A DNA stretch of 64,000 nt from assembly GCF_023343835.1 (NCBI RefSeq), contig NC_064433.1:134443957-134507956 (forward strand), read 5' to 3'. How positions within the stretch are numbered: the stretch's first letter is position 1; each line of letters opens with the position of its first letter. Shown one piece after another: positions 52,455-64,000 of this stretch. This DNA is from Lagopus muta. Lineage: Eukaryota > Chordata > Aves > Galliformes > Phasianidae. A program made the translations under genes and the position numbers. A model generated the notes under the pieces. It was not told where the DNA came from. It saw only the letters and a list, made by a program, of their open reading frames with translations, and searched no databases.

Positions 52455-52700
52455 ATTTTCATACCCTTGACCTCCAGCTGCCCTCCCCTGACAGCTCCAT
52501 GCCGTTCCCTCGGGCCCTGTCGCTGTCACACAGAGCAGAGCTCAGCGCTGCCCCTCCGCTCCCTGTGAGGAGCTGCAGCCGCCATCAGGCCTCCCCTCAG
52601 CTCCTCTGCTCTGCGCTGAGCACAACGAGGGGCCTCAGCTGCTCCTCGCACACCTTGCCCTGGTCACTGTCCTTCGGCTGATCCACAAGTGCCTGGGTCT
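52455..52700 (-). mobile_element. GC-rich CR1 fragment, minus orientation
   Basis: GACAGCTCCATGCCGTTCCC, CCCTGTGAGGAGCTGCAG and CTCAGCTGCTCCTCGCACAC match a GC-rich CR1 subfamily in reverse. The GC content comes from the repeat, so it should not be read as a CpG-island promoter. Confidence 0.75.
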
Positions 52701-53569
52701 GCACTCAGCAGGATGTCATTAGAAAAATGCCATGGTGCAGAATAGTATGGCAGGAGTGGCAGGTTGCAAAGTCTGCCTCCTAAAGGCAGCAAGGAGTATC
52801 TGCACAACGCATGCATGTGCACTGTGGATATTGTGCACAAAGCAACTCTCCTCCATGCCGATCTTTGTAACAGGGGCATAATTTTATCAACACTATCAAA
52901 TTTTGCAACATTTTTGATCTGCTGGCTTTTCAAAGAAAGAGATGGTGGCTGTAAAAGAGGAGTGCACAGCAATGGCTGTGTGTGGATGTTGAGGATTCTT
53001 TTACTGAATGCATTTTGTAAAACTAATTGCATATTTCTGTTTAAAATCCTTGTCAGAAGCGAAGACTGTATCAGAGGAATAGGATGAAAGGCTGCCAAAT
53101 AAATACACCAGTAGGGATTTAAATAAGCTTTTTTCTAGTAAGTAGAAAGCAGGTTATAAGGGAAGACAAAGCCATGGCTTAATATTCTTTGTGATAAGAG
53201 CAGAAAGTAGACATACTACCATCTGGTTGCTCCATATAGCAGTTTTTCTCTATTAGTCAGTGCATCAAGGGGTGTTTAACAAGGAATTTGAGGATGAGAA
53301 TAGGAGCTTTCTAAGTGTTAGTATCTTATCTGCAGCTGGGGACACTCAGACCTTTGGGAAAGAAATACTAACAGTAGATACATGCAGGTAGTAATCTCTT
53401 ATTATTCTGTAATTGTATCTTCTTATCATTTTAATAACTAAATGCGAGTTGTGCCTTGCACAGTACGCTCATGCATTCTAAGCATTTGCCATTCAAAAAT
53501 GTTGCACGGCAAAGCTAAAATGCTAAACTTAAAGTTACAGTAATGTTAAATATTTGATGGTATTATTAC
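52701..53569. other. Intron 1, unassigned part
   Basis: No repeat or exon recognised. Confidence 0.45.
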
Positions 53570-54620
53570 GGTATGCAGTGACAGCAGCCTGTGATTTGTG
53601 ATGTAATGACTCCATGCCTGAAGTAGTACTGTTGAGCATAGTCCTTCCTGGATTTATTTCCCAAACTGAGTCCTCTCTGAAACTCTACAAAGTTTTGGTG
53701 TTCACAGTATACCATGTCAGGGAGTTCCACATACCAGCTGTATACTGTGCAAAATAAAGTACCTTCTCCTGCTTGTTTATTCTGACTCTGCAATCTGATT
53801 ATTTCATTTGGAAATCCTGTTCTTGTATTATGAAAAGCACTAAATAATCAACTCCCATCCACCTTTTGATAGTCTCTACTATTTTCTCTTTTTTTCCCAA
53901 TTTCTAATAATCCCTGATGTTTACTTTTCTAAGTGCTGATGAGCATTGGTGCTTAGCAGAAATGATTTTCATAAAATTGTCTGTCATAACTCTATTTCCA
54001 TAGCAGTAAGTCAGTCAGATACAATCACAGCATATTTAAAGCTAGGACTGTTTTTCTTCACCTATGACAGTTTATATCAATACAGCATTTCATCTGCTCA
54101 GTGACTTAGTTTCATGGATTGTTCTGCAGTACTTCACAGTCAGCTTTGCTGATTTTGAGTTATTCAGCATAGCATGGTCAGAAAACTTCACTCTTCACTA
54201 TCTTTTCCAGATCGTTTATTAATATGATGAATAACATTGTGTCTGGCATAGATCCATAAGAGACTTTAATGGCCAAAATTTTCCACTGAGAAAACTGTTT
54301 TCTCCTGTTCTTTACTTCTTGCTTCTAATTGATCATTTATCCATGTGAGGATCTCCGTTATTGCAAGATGGCTTGCTATCCTTAAGAGCCTTTGGTCTAG
54401 TCAAAGCTTTATGGAATTCCAGGTAGGCTTTACCAAATAGATCAACCTTATCTGAATGACACTGTCAAGGACCACTAATGAATTATTTAGTCATGGTGTC
54501 CCTCCATGATAGCCATGCTGACTTGTACCAATATGTCATATCTCTCTATATGTCTACTATTATATGCTCTAGAGTAATTTCTACTAATCTATCCAGTGTT
54601 GCAGATTAGACTCGCTGACT
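53570..54620 (-). mobile_element. Ancient CR1/L3-like element, minus orientation
   Basis: Diverged pieces in the right order: GTTGAGCATAGTCCTTCCTG near 53631 (3' side), CCAGATCGTTTATTAATATG near 54209, then TATGGAATTCCAGGTAGGC near 54410, the reversed RT segment. This pattern is the old amniote CR1/L3-like type, much older than the other CR1 copies here. Confidence 0.72.
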
Positions 54621-56357
54621 GGATGAAATCTGCTGTAAATCTCTTCATAGTGAACACAGCAAAAGATTTCCTCTTTTAACATCCTTTTGAGCTTTAAGGA
54701 CTGGAGAATATCCCTTATTCTCACTGCTCATCTTTCTGGTGGCAAAATCAGAAGGGACAGGGGTTGGAGTAGCCTTCTACCATCTTTCTTCTTACCTCTG
54801 TAACACATGATGTTGTTGGGTAGTGGAACTGCTGAAGAAAATCCCAAGGGCAGTGTGGAGGCTAGTCTACATATTTTGACATTGTATTCAAACTAGCAGA
54901 TGTATGACTGGTTATTGACAGTCATAGCTGGTTATTTTAAAAAATAAATCGACCCCAGTGAAAAACCAGTCTCTTAGCATGACTAGCTGGTCATGGTCTG
55001 GTGGAAACTTGACTTCCTGTCTGCTATAATCAAACGCTGTAATTTCACCTCTTTGCTGACATGGTACTGTGTCTCCATGGCGTGACAAGCCCTGAGACTG
55101 TGCTTTATGTTACCTCTGTGCAGATGCTGAGCATGAAGGAAAGTGCCAAGGTGCTCTCCCTGTTTGGAAAGCAAAGAAGCACTCCTGGCAAGAGATGGAG
55201 GTCCTGCAGGGCAGCACAGGCATGGATATGGAGTTGCTGCCTCGTACCTGAACATTTTGCAAGCATCTCTCTGATGCACCAGCACTGTGCAATCATCCCT
55301 GTTTCTCTCATGTGCACAAATCCCCTAGACTTCTCCTGAGATGCTGCTGTATAGGAGCTCCATCTAGTGCTGGCTTAGCTTCTCACTCTGACTCACAAAA
55401 GCCACTGAATAAGTACACTGATATGGAGGCATCCTGCTTAGGATGCTGAATTTGCAAGTGCTCACACTGCTTTCCAGAATGCAAAGGAGCCCTGAATAAT
55501 AATTTTAAAAAATGTGTGGAGTGATAAATTTAAGTTAGTATTTTTGTTTGTTTTCTTGCTTTTATACAGCAAGTATCACTGAGATGCAAAAGGGAATTCT
55601 TTGCTATATTTATGCCATTTGGAATAATGTGTTGGTTGGTTGATAGGCAGGTGTATTAATAACATAGCACAAAAGCATAAATCACAAGATACAACCCAGA
55701 ATTAAGGTCACTCTTAATGCACAACACATACACATTTAAAAATTCAGTGACAGGGAAAGAAAAAAAAAGCTAATTCTTCACTATTAAAACTAATGCCTAC
55801 TATCTGTACTGAAGATATCACTGAAGACAAAAAGGAAGGCATTTCATACAAAGGAAGAAACAGGGAAATGCTTGCTGAGAAAAGAGCAGGAAAGATTTAC
55901 TGAACAGGACCCAAAATGTTTGCAGTCAGGTTTGTCCCAGCAGGCTTAGATGCAGCAGTGATTTCTTAGTGATTACATTCAAGTGCCATCAGAGTTAAAC
56001 TGTTACCTCCATTAGAGCTAAACAGAAAGTACTTCTTCAGGAAAGGGAAAGATTGCCTCCTCTTAATGGACTTGTGACTGCAAGTCATACAGGCAAAAGA
56101 AAAAGAATTACAAGCACTGAATAAACAACTCTTGGTTTGTTTACTTATAATCACAGTGAATCGTTGATATTTGAAGTAGCCTTTGTAATGTAAGCCTAGA
56201 ATGCTGGCATTTAAAAACTGGTTGTAGCTGCTAATGTGCAGCAAATTATTGTGGTAAATATTTTCTCAATTTCAAATCAGCAGAAGTGCTTTTAATGACT
56301 TATATGTCAAAAGGAAGTGATGAGTAAACTTCTAAGCATTCAACTAGAATCAACATC
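54621..56357. other. Intron 1, unassigned part
   Basis: No repeat family or exon recognised. The overlapping frames at 54983-55339 on both strands have no domain. Confidence 0.45.
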
Positions 56358-56411
56358 ACTTAGTGATCTCTGGAGGCCCCTTCCAACCTCTACAGTCCTG
56401 TGACTCTGTGA
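56358..56411 (+). mobile_element. CR1 3' tail remnant
   Basis: TGATCTCTGGAGGCCCCTTC, CAACCTCTACAGTCCTGTGA and CTCTGTG: only the last 54 bp or so of a CR1 copy. Confidence 0.88.
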
Positions 56412-59400
56412 AATGCAAGAATATTTGTATTTACTCTGTTTTATTATTGATATGTTTAATAGGAATATCCAAATACAGCTGATCATGTTTTAGATGCATG
56501 TTCCTTTCTCAGCTGCTTCCATGAGTTACTGAGGCATCTATACGCTCAGCTGCAGCTCGTGTTATTTATACCAGCACTGAATTTATCACTGTAATTTTGC
56601 TGTATCATAAAATGACTTACTGTGATTTCTCAATTCACTGCAGTGTATATGGTGGGCTGAAAACTTCAAACGCAGGCTAGTACTGTTACTTGTCCACCAA
56701 GGCCTTGAGTCTATTCATTTTAACTCTGAAAAGTGCTCTAGGTTCACCAGGGTTTCCTTTTTAGCTCTGGAAATGTTTGGGATCTTCTACCAAAATCTGT
56801 CAGTAGATAGAGTTTGGCCCATAAAATACATCTCTCTTTTCCCTTTTGGAGGGAAGAGAAATAGTAAAATACCAACATTCAGACAGCAAGAAACAGGAGC
56901 CACACGTATCTTCCACCCTCCATACCCATTGTCCTCCTTTCTAAATACTCATTTGTGCTTCTCACAAAACAAAACAAAACAAAAAACAAAACAACACATG
57001 AAATAAACAACAGCAACAAAAAGAAAACAGCCAACCTTCGTTAAAAAAATGTTGTGAAAGTCCACATTCATGATCTCTTGCTTGTTGCTCAGATTTTCTT
57101 CTTCACTGCTACTTTCCCACTATCCCTAGCAGCTGTGGAACATGATAGCAGGCTGTTAGTTGAATTAAGAGTGTTTCATTCTCTAATGCATATTGAAGAT
57201 CTGGCAGACTGATCAGCTTTCTCATTAATACCTGTGACAGCTCTGGCATCGCACAGGAGAAGAAAATAAAATCTGGAAAACCTCCCTGAAGATCGTGTAT
57301 GAGATGGGTATATTTTTCCCTGTCTTGACTATGGGAATGAAGGGGCTGTTATAAGACTAAGAGCTGGAAAGCAGAGTGAAATATTTTTTCTAAAGAAAGC
57401 ATCTTTGGTGTGGGGAGGCCAGTTATCAGGTCAACAAATGCTCCCCCTGCTTCTGCCCAGAGGGTCAGCTTTGGAAATTCTCTGCTTTTATCATTATAAT
57501 AGTCTTAATTCTGCATCTGTAAGAAAGTCTCTGATGGCTCTGACTGTTGTAGTGGAAATGACTGTATTTTAGTGGAAGAAATGCTTTGATCTTTAAGGTA
57601 AGAAGAACCCAGTTGTTTTGCTTGTTATTATTATTAACGTAACTGGTACATCAAAGATGGAGACGCAGCTGACAGAAAAGCTTGCTCCATGTGCACTCTC
57701 ATAAAGCCTCCAGTTCCATAGCCAGTGTTAGGTAAGGTACTTTGGCCCAGAGCTGATAATTTCACCTGAAGATTAAGCTCCCATTAGAAGGGGAGCTTGC
57801 TGCTTTTTCCCCTCGCTGTTCCCAAGCCTCCTGTAAGTTTAGGAGACATATAAATTACATTGTGTGAAAAGTCCCTCAGGGTATTTTATCAGAAAGGCTT
57901 CTAAGGAGATACAGAAGTGTAAATATGTTGGAAATGTCATATCTTTTATTTTAAGTTGCTTAAATTTTTTATGCTTCATTTTCATATGAGGTGTATTTTA
58001 TTTCTATAGAGAGGCTAATAGAAATGCTCTCTTTCACATTCAGGAATGTTGTTTCCCTTGAAAACAACATGGACTCACAGATAAAACTCATTTTGTTTAA
58101 CACAGTAATATATTTATGTAATACCATTTGGAAGCACAACTTGGAATTAAATCCTAAAAATCAAGGTGGTAAGAGACCTACCTTATCTGGAAGGGGTTAT
58201 TTATTGTTTGTTCTGTGATGTTGTGTGTTCTGTGTATTGTTTGTCCTTTTACTTCTATGTTCCTGGGGAAGTCTGATGAAGGAGGTCAGCCAGAAGCACC
58301 AACAGATTAGTGCCCCAGCATGGGGTTGGTATTCCTTGGTATTCCTTGGTATTCCTTGGGGTATGTTTAGTCACAAAAGCCTCTCCTTCCTTTTAGATCT
58401 TGCTTTTCTCCATCTCATTTTGCAGCAGTATTTTTATCATATTCTCCAGCTACTGAAGCAGCAGATTTATCAGGTGCTACCTGAGAGACTAGAGAAAAGG
58501 ACTGTGGTACATGGGAACCCTGGCACTTAATATCCCCTTGAATTCCTCCTCGTCTTTTCTGGCTGACTCTGGTGGGTAGCCTGATGTGCATCTGTAGGTG
58601 TTTGGCTGGCTCCATCACTCCTTGGGTCAGCAGCAAGCGCAGGTAGGCTGCTGGCACCCTGCCTTGCACTGGTCTTGCATCTGTATCTCCAAGCCTAAAG
58701 TCAGTGCATGCTGCAAAGATCACACCATGACTGCTTGTTGTGGGGGACCCTGAACTCTATTGAGAGGAGCATGGCATGGCATAGTATAGCATGCCTGTCA
58801 ATTGTTTCCCTGTTGTCTTACTGTGAAGAGGATGGTACCTATGCAGGTGAGTATATTCTTGGCAGGCACATTTTCCAAGCAAAGAAATACAAACAAGAAG
58901 CAACAGCCTTGACTGAAACATAAGGGGGATATAGGCAGGGTGCAATGAACCCAAGCATGGACCACTTCATGAGGACAGTGGACTCCAAAGTTGTACAAAA
59001 TCTTTATTTCAAAAGCAATTTGTAAATCTGTAGGAGGTTTAATAAATGTATAGTCCCTTGATCTTGCTGCACAAAGGAGACTGATCTCTTGAACACAGAG
59101 TTGTGTGCTTGTGGGTTTGTGTGAGTGAGTGAAATATAAGAGAATGAGTGTGAGAGTGTGGAATCAATTTGCACAGTTTGGTGTAGTAAAGTTTTCTTTG
59201 CCTTTTGTAAGAGATGGCATCTCTTTTTGATCCATTAATGTCTTGCAGAAGAAGGTTCGTTTGCTTTTCTACAAGCTCAGTATGCTTAAGCTTAGCTGAC
59301 ACTTCCTTACATTGCCAATGGCCATTCATAACCAAAGTACAATACAGACTATGTGTTCTGTCGTCCAACTGTATTGCTCCAGAAACCTAACCATGATGAC

Positions 59401-62400
59401 CTTGAGAAGCTTCAGGAGGAAAAATGTACACAAAGGCAGTCGTCAAAATGCTTACCCAATATGAGAATCTCTGGGATTCTCAGTTTTTTGTAACCTACGG
59501 ATCATTGGCAGCCTGCATGCTGTTTCCAATTACTACATCATAGCGAGCAGTGTAAAATAGCAAATAACTAATATGAAAATGTAATGCTTTTAGCTGAGAC
59601 TCACAGGAACAGAGTGTAGTAATTTGCTGTGTCCTTCACCTGGTGCCATACTCTTGCTGTGCTTCTAGGAATAAATGCATGGATCTTTAAGTAAAAGTAA
59701 ATAATGGATAATGTCTCAGATGGTATTCCTATAAATGAATGCCTGTCTTGGTTTATGACTTTAATTTAGTTTCTTGCAAACTAATTGCTGTGTAGAAAAG
59801 CTTCATGCCTCATACCCAGCTCATCTCAAAGTCATTCATTTCTATGGCTAATTTTTAAATAATAATTTGGTCCTGTAATGCAATTTATTGTGGGGTTGGT
59901 TTTTGTTTTTTTTTTTTTGTTGTTGTTTGTTTGTTTGTTTGTTTTTTATTATTATGTCGTCTTTCAGTTCTGTTTATAAAGAACCTCACTTGGTTCCTGT
60001 ATATGCATGGAATGTTGAGGGAGCAAATTACATCCCTCATTGTAGTTAACTCCTGCAGAGTTATCTGGCTAGGCACCAGCTCAGGGCCCTAAATATTTGT
60101 TGGAGGCAAACTCTATTTAAATGTGCAATTCCAGAACTTAATATTGTTGTAATTTTAGAAAACATTACTCATCTGAAATTAATATATGCAGAGTAGCATA
60201 GTAGAGTCATAAATATCCCTGTAAATTAAGAATGGAGCGTGGGGATAAAGCACTGCAATTAGCTTTAAATTATGATTACTTTCCTCTTTTTATAACTTGA
60301 TTTTTATTTTATTTTATTTTTAGTTTCTTTTCTTATTATTAAGATTATGGAGGTTTTATTAAACCATAATTCTAAAATATTTAATTTTTTTGTTTGTTTT
60401 CGTTTTTAAAGCCAGTATTCTCATTAATTCCTATGAATGCAGCAGACACATTGTAAAATAGAATAGCAGATAATGGCAGGGTTTCAGGCAAAGGCCGCAA
60501 CAGTTCAGTGCATATGACATTAAGGAAACTCTGATATGCAAAGATAGGAGACAGAATGAAAAGTAAAAACCTTTGTTCCACTTTATCCACTCTGGATTAC
60601 AAGATCTTTTCACAGTCCAGTGAGCACTGAGTGACATCTAAAGAGAATGCTGAAATATGCTCTTATAGCATCACGATCTTTCAGGGTGAAGGAAAAAATG
60701 CATGCAAGGGTCAGCCCAGCAACCCTTCCAGGATGGCAGCTGGATCAGTAGGTTTGTTTTAGGTATGTGGTGCTTTGATGCTCTTGCACCACCAGCGGAT
60801 TCCTGCCCACTGAGGGAACAGAGAACATGTCTGCTGCTCAGTGAAAGCACATCTGGTTCCTCTTCCTCACTTTCCTTCTGTCTCAAACTACAATTTGATC
60901 ACAAAACCTGGCATTGTCTGTCTTAGGAAATTATGTTGTTTCAGTCCAACAGAGGAGGCCTGCCTGTCATTCAATCAATTACCCAGTTATTTGGGTTCAT
61001 AGCCAAGTATGGTCTTGGAGAAAGGTTATTTCTTGATGTGGTTCTTATATTGCTGTTATTCAATGTTGTCTTTTTTGGGAAGCATCAGTGATCAGTGCAG
61101 AGTGGTGTTAATTGCAGCGTTATTGAAAATCCAGCTATAACACAGGCCTTACTGCAACAAAAAGAAAAAATAAAAATATTGATTTTTTGTTTTGTTTTGT
61201 TTTGAACTTTTATGGCTTGGAACTCTATATATCACAGTTCCTATCCTCCAGAAAAAAAAAATGTAATGTGTGTCATGTCAGTGGAACTCAGTAATAAAAG
61301 GTGAGTAAAGATGAAATAGCTCCTGCCAAGAGGTGCAATTAAGAGTCTCCAATCTTCACTTGTGTAGAGAAGAAAAACTATTTGCACTTACATAAAGGAA
61401 ATGGTATGAAGTGTTTTGTGTTTTTAGTCTGATTGTAAATGCTTAATTTAGTTTTGACTGACATTGCTGTGGTCCTAATTTAATGACTGAGCACTGATCT
61501 GTTCTCAAAGAGACCAATCCTGCATGCATGGCCAGTTGTTATATTCAGGTAGCAAGGTCCTGAGTCAGGGAAATTTGAACAGCTGATTCAGACCTTCTGA
61601 GCAACACTGTGCCCTCAAGGCTGTAGGCTGTTACCAACGAAAGCACATCTCATCTGCCATCTCATCAAAATGGGAGTGTTGCGCCCTCATTTACCATCAG
61701 AAGTAGCACAGGAGTAATATAACATATCTGTAGAGCATGCAGCTGGGAGGAGGGAATTTCTGTTAGCCTAGACTGCTTTCTCTTAGTGCACGATGGTCTA
61801 ATCTAAAATGCACAACTAGATCCATATCACTTTACTGAGACTGAAGTTTCAAATATAAAATCTGGATTTTTGCCTTAGGTACCCTGGGTATCTATGTGAG
61901 ATAAGTGTTTCTGATAGCAAGATGCTCTTTAGTCAAGCAGATAAAAGCATGGAAAGAGGCAATGCTAAGAAAGTGAAGATAAATATGTGTGGACCAGGAG
62001 CAAAATATTGCAGAAGATCCTTTGTTCTTGAGTCTGTAATTCACAGCCTGCTATTTATTTTTTATTTATATCTTGAGGTATGTGTTTAATGCAGAAGTTA
62101 TGGCCAAGGGCCTTCAAGAATAGTGCAGTAATATATTATGTAGAAAATCAGATTAGATAAGAAATAATCAGAATGTCTTTCCATTGCCTCGGAAATAGCT
62201 AGTCTGGCCTTAAAATAAGTTTAAAGCTAGGCTCTTGAACAGTGTAATTCAAATGAATTCAGTGAAGCTGTGTCCTCTTGCAGCTGTAAACATATCTAAT
62301 TTGTAGCTTTGATTTCCCATAAAGAAAATAAATTAGTATGTTCATATTATAATAACAAAAAAGATATTTTCTTCAATCGAAGTTGTCTTATCCTCGTGCT

Positions 62401-62757
62401 CCTTTGCATTTTCCTCTTCTCTTCCCTTGAGTGATAGGTTCTCCTATCCCAGAAAGCAAGCATTCCCACTGGGTCCTTTGCCATACTCAGCTCTGCACAA
62501 AGTATCTGTGAATTGTTGTTAGGATGGCAGAAATAGCTGCACCTGCAGCCAGCTAACGAGGAAATGAGTGATGGAACTGTGGGAGAAAGAGAAATGTTTT
62601 GTCTGTGGGAAATATCCTGCATGTTTTTGTGTGGGTGGTGGTTCGCTCAGGTACAGGACAGACTACTACTACCCCCAGGTGAGTGTCTGACTCATCTCCA
62701 TCCCAAACATGGAAAGGAGCTCTAGGAGAAGCTGATAGTTAAATTGGCAAAACACAG
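56412..62757. other. Intron 1, unassigned part
   Basis: Over 6 kb with no CR1 recognised. Simple repeats: (CAAAA)n 56967-56997, a three-unit 10-bp tandem GGTATTCCTT (58328-58357), poly-T plus (GTTT)n 59905-59946, and (TTTTG)n 61188-61204. AT-rich TAAT-containing DNA at about 60090-60300 is a candidate conserved element. Confidence 0.45.
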
Positions 62758-62903
62758 ACTCATAGAATTATAGAACGGTTTGGATTAGAAGGGATCTTTC
62801 AAGTATCTAGTTCCAACCCCCTGCTACAGGCGGGGACACCTCCTTCTAGACCAGGTTGCTCAAAGCCCCATCCAGCCTGGCCTTGAATGCTTCCAGAGAG
62901 GAA
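62758..62903 (-). mobile_element. CR1 3' end, minus orientation
   Basis: CATAGAATTATAGAACGGTT, then TTCCAACCCCCTGCTACAGG and CCATCCAGCCTGGCCTTGAA. About 145 bp, the same subfamily as the 18.8-kb copy. Confidence 0.93.
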
Positions 62904-63578
62904 AATACTGAACAGAAACATGAATTACAGCTGTGAATTCCCCTGAAGATCAACCTTTTTTTTTTTTTTTGGTGGTGGTGTCCAAGGCTCACTGTTACCC
63001 TAATTCAATTTTTGACTGATTATGTGATTTATATGTAAACAAAGTTACATCTCTCCATATCAGACTCATGCTGAGAGTTGTCTGATTTTGCCCTATATGT
63101 GTGGTCAGAACTAAAGATATGTATAGATGTTGGAGCAGAGTGTCAAAAAGCTGCTTTCTTTTTTGGGCTCCCAATCTTGAATATAAAGCTTTTTCTATGT
63201 ATAAAAAATGCAATATTTGAAAATGCTCATGGAGGTTATAAACAGAATATATCTTAGCAAGGGAATCTTTCAACAATTTTTTCAGTTCATGCAGAAAATG
63301 TATTTCCTTGGTTAATACCAAAGCATGTAATTCTTTGTAAATTTCCCTGTAAAAGGAGTAGTCTATAAGCATGAAGACCTTAAATTTTAAGCTAAACACA
63401 AGATAAACAAACTCTTTTTTTATGATTAGGAAGGATTTATACATAAGAATAGTTCTCACTTCTGCTTCAAATAATGCTATAATCAGGAAAATTATAGCCT
63501 TATAGTCTTATTTCTTTGGGCTTAAAGTGGCTACCATGTAAAACAATTAAAGTAATTGCCTAAATTAATTCATTGCAG
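62904..63578. other. tmtops: Intron 1, last part before exon 2
   Basis: Poly-T with GGTGGTGGTG at about 62957-62981, then very AT-rich DNA. A 154-codon minus-strand open frame (62995-63459) lies here with no recognised domain. Confidence 0.5.
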
Positions 63579-63904
63579 GCATCGTGTCCCTGATCTCCCT
63601 GGCTGTCCTGTCCTACGAACGCTACAGCACCCTCACGCTGTGTAACAAGCGCAGCGATGACTATCGCAAGGCGTTGCTGGCAGTTGGCGGTTCCTGGGTT
63701 TATTCCTTGCTCTGGACTGTGCCACCTCTGCTTGGATGGAGCAGTTATGGGATAGAAGGTGCAGGCACCAGCTGTTCGGTGCGCTGGTCCTCTGAGTCAG
63801 CTGAGTCCACGTCCTATATCATTTGTCTCTTCATATTCTGCTTGGTCATCCCTGTATTGGTCATGATGTACTGCTATGGTCGGCTCTTTTATGCTGTCAA
63901 ACAG
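63579..63904 (+). CDS. tmtops: TMT-type opsin, coding exon 2 (TM3 to end of TM5)
   Basis: Continues the opsin frame exactly: the last G of exon 1 plus GC here makes Gly113, then residues 114-221. Seen: TM3 end with E-R-Y (126-128), the opsin form of the DRY motif for G-protein coupling; loop 2; TM4 about 145-163 with PPLLGWSSYG; extracellular loop 2 with Glu172 (the bovine E181 position) and Cys178, the expected disulfide partner of Cys102; TM5 about 192-213 with Pro204 and MYCYGRLFYAVKQ. The acceptor is CATTGCAG (AG at 63577-63578), with a weak pyrimidine tract. The donor is CAG/GTAAGC at 63905, phase 0. TM6, TM7 with the retinal-binding Lys, and the tail are outside the window, so a functional gene cannot be proven here, but no frameshift or stop is present. 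Avian TMT opsin is known as a short-wavelength sensor in retina and brain; that role is family knowledge. Confidence 0.95.
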
Positions 63905-64000
63905 GTAAGCTGCTCTATGCTGATAGTGGAAACTGCGTTGAGAAATATGTTTAATTTTTCCTTTATTGATTTGGAAGTAGTAGATGATAGACAGCAAAAC
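63905..64000 (+). other. tmtops: Start of opsin intron 2
   Basis: Begins with GTAAGC straight after the CAG codon for Gln221. AT-rich sequence runs to the window edge; the remaining opsin exons must lie to the right. Confidence 0.9.

Larger units (their letters stand above)
42529..63578 (+). other. tmtops: Opsin intron 1 (21,050 bp, phase 1)
   Basis: Bounded by GTAAGA at the left and CATTGCAG at the right, and the reading frame joins across it. It contains CR1 pieces at 45.7, 47.6, 51.5, 52.5, 53.6-54.6, 56.4 and 62.8 kb, the hexamer array at 51.4 kb and several simple repeats. No other exon could be recognised on either strand. Confidence 0.93.

Noticed and set aside
52455..52700. GC-rich patch as a second promoter island
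   Set aside because: Sequence order matches a GC-rich CR1 subfamily in reverse.

Overview
The window looks like nuclear DNA of a bird, most likely a galliform such as chicken or a close relative. It is AT-rich and CpG-poor, with no operon-like gene packing. It carries many CR1 LINE fragments whose 3' ends show the bird-typical 8-bp tail (ATTCTRTG). It also holds a decayed Galluhop-type mariner transposon. Species is inferred from repeat content and cannot be fixed from sequence alone.

Only one protein-coding gene can be supported: a TMT (teleost multiple tissue) type opsin of the encephalopsin/OPN3-TMT group, on the + strand. Coding exon 1 (42192-42528) gives the N-terminus to TM3. A 21,050-bp intron follows. 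Coding exon 2 (63579-63904) gives the rest of TM3 to the cytoplasmic end of TM5. The exons join in frame through a split Gly codon and encode the first 221 residues; the Lys-bearing TM7 and the C-terminus lie beyond the right edge. A CpG island at 36.3-36.7 kb, about 5.5 kb upstream, has a TATA-like box on its left and two good splice donors on its right. A strong splice acceptor sits at 41812, before coding exon 1. I infer that the island may be the promoter and 5' UTR exon of this opsin, but no coding link proves it.

Layout: 1-36 kb is intergenic, with CR1 fragments, a (GGAA)n microsatellite at 13.4 kb, a nearly identical 205-bp inverted repeat (15.39 and 18.16 kb) and a mariner copy interrupted by CR1 (23.4-24.25 kb). 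36.1-36.7 kb holds a long pyrimidine tract, the TATA-like box and the CpG island. 36.7-42.2 kb is probable 5' intron or upstream DNA with CR1 composites. 42.5-63.6 kb is opsin intron 1, with CR1 pieces, an (AGAATT)16 array and a much older CR1/L3-like element. Nearly all other open reading frames are chance frames, repeat-derived frames or microsatellite frames. I see no tRNA, rRNA, CRISPR or bacterial-type feature.
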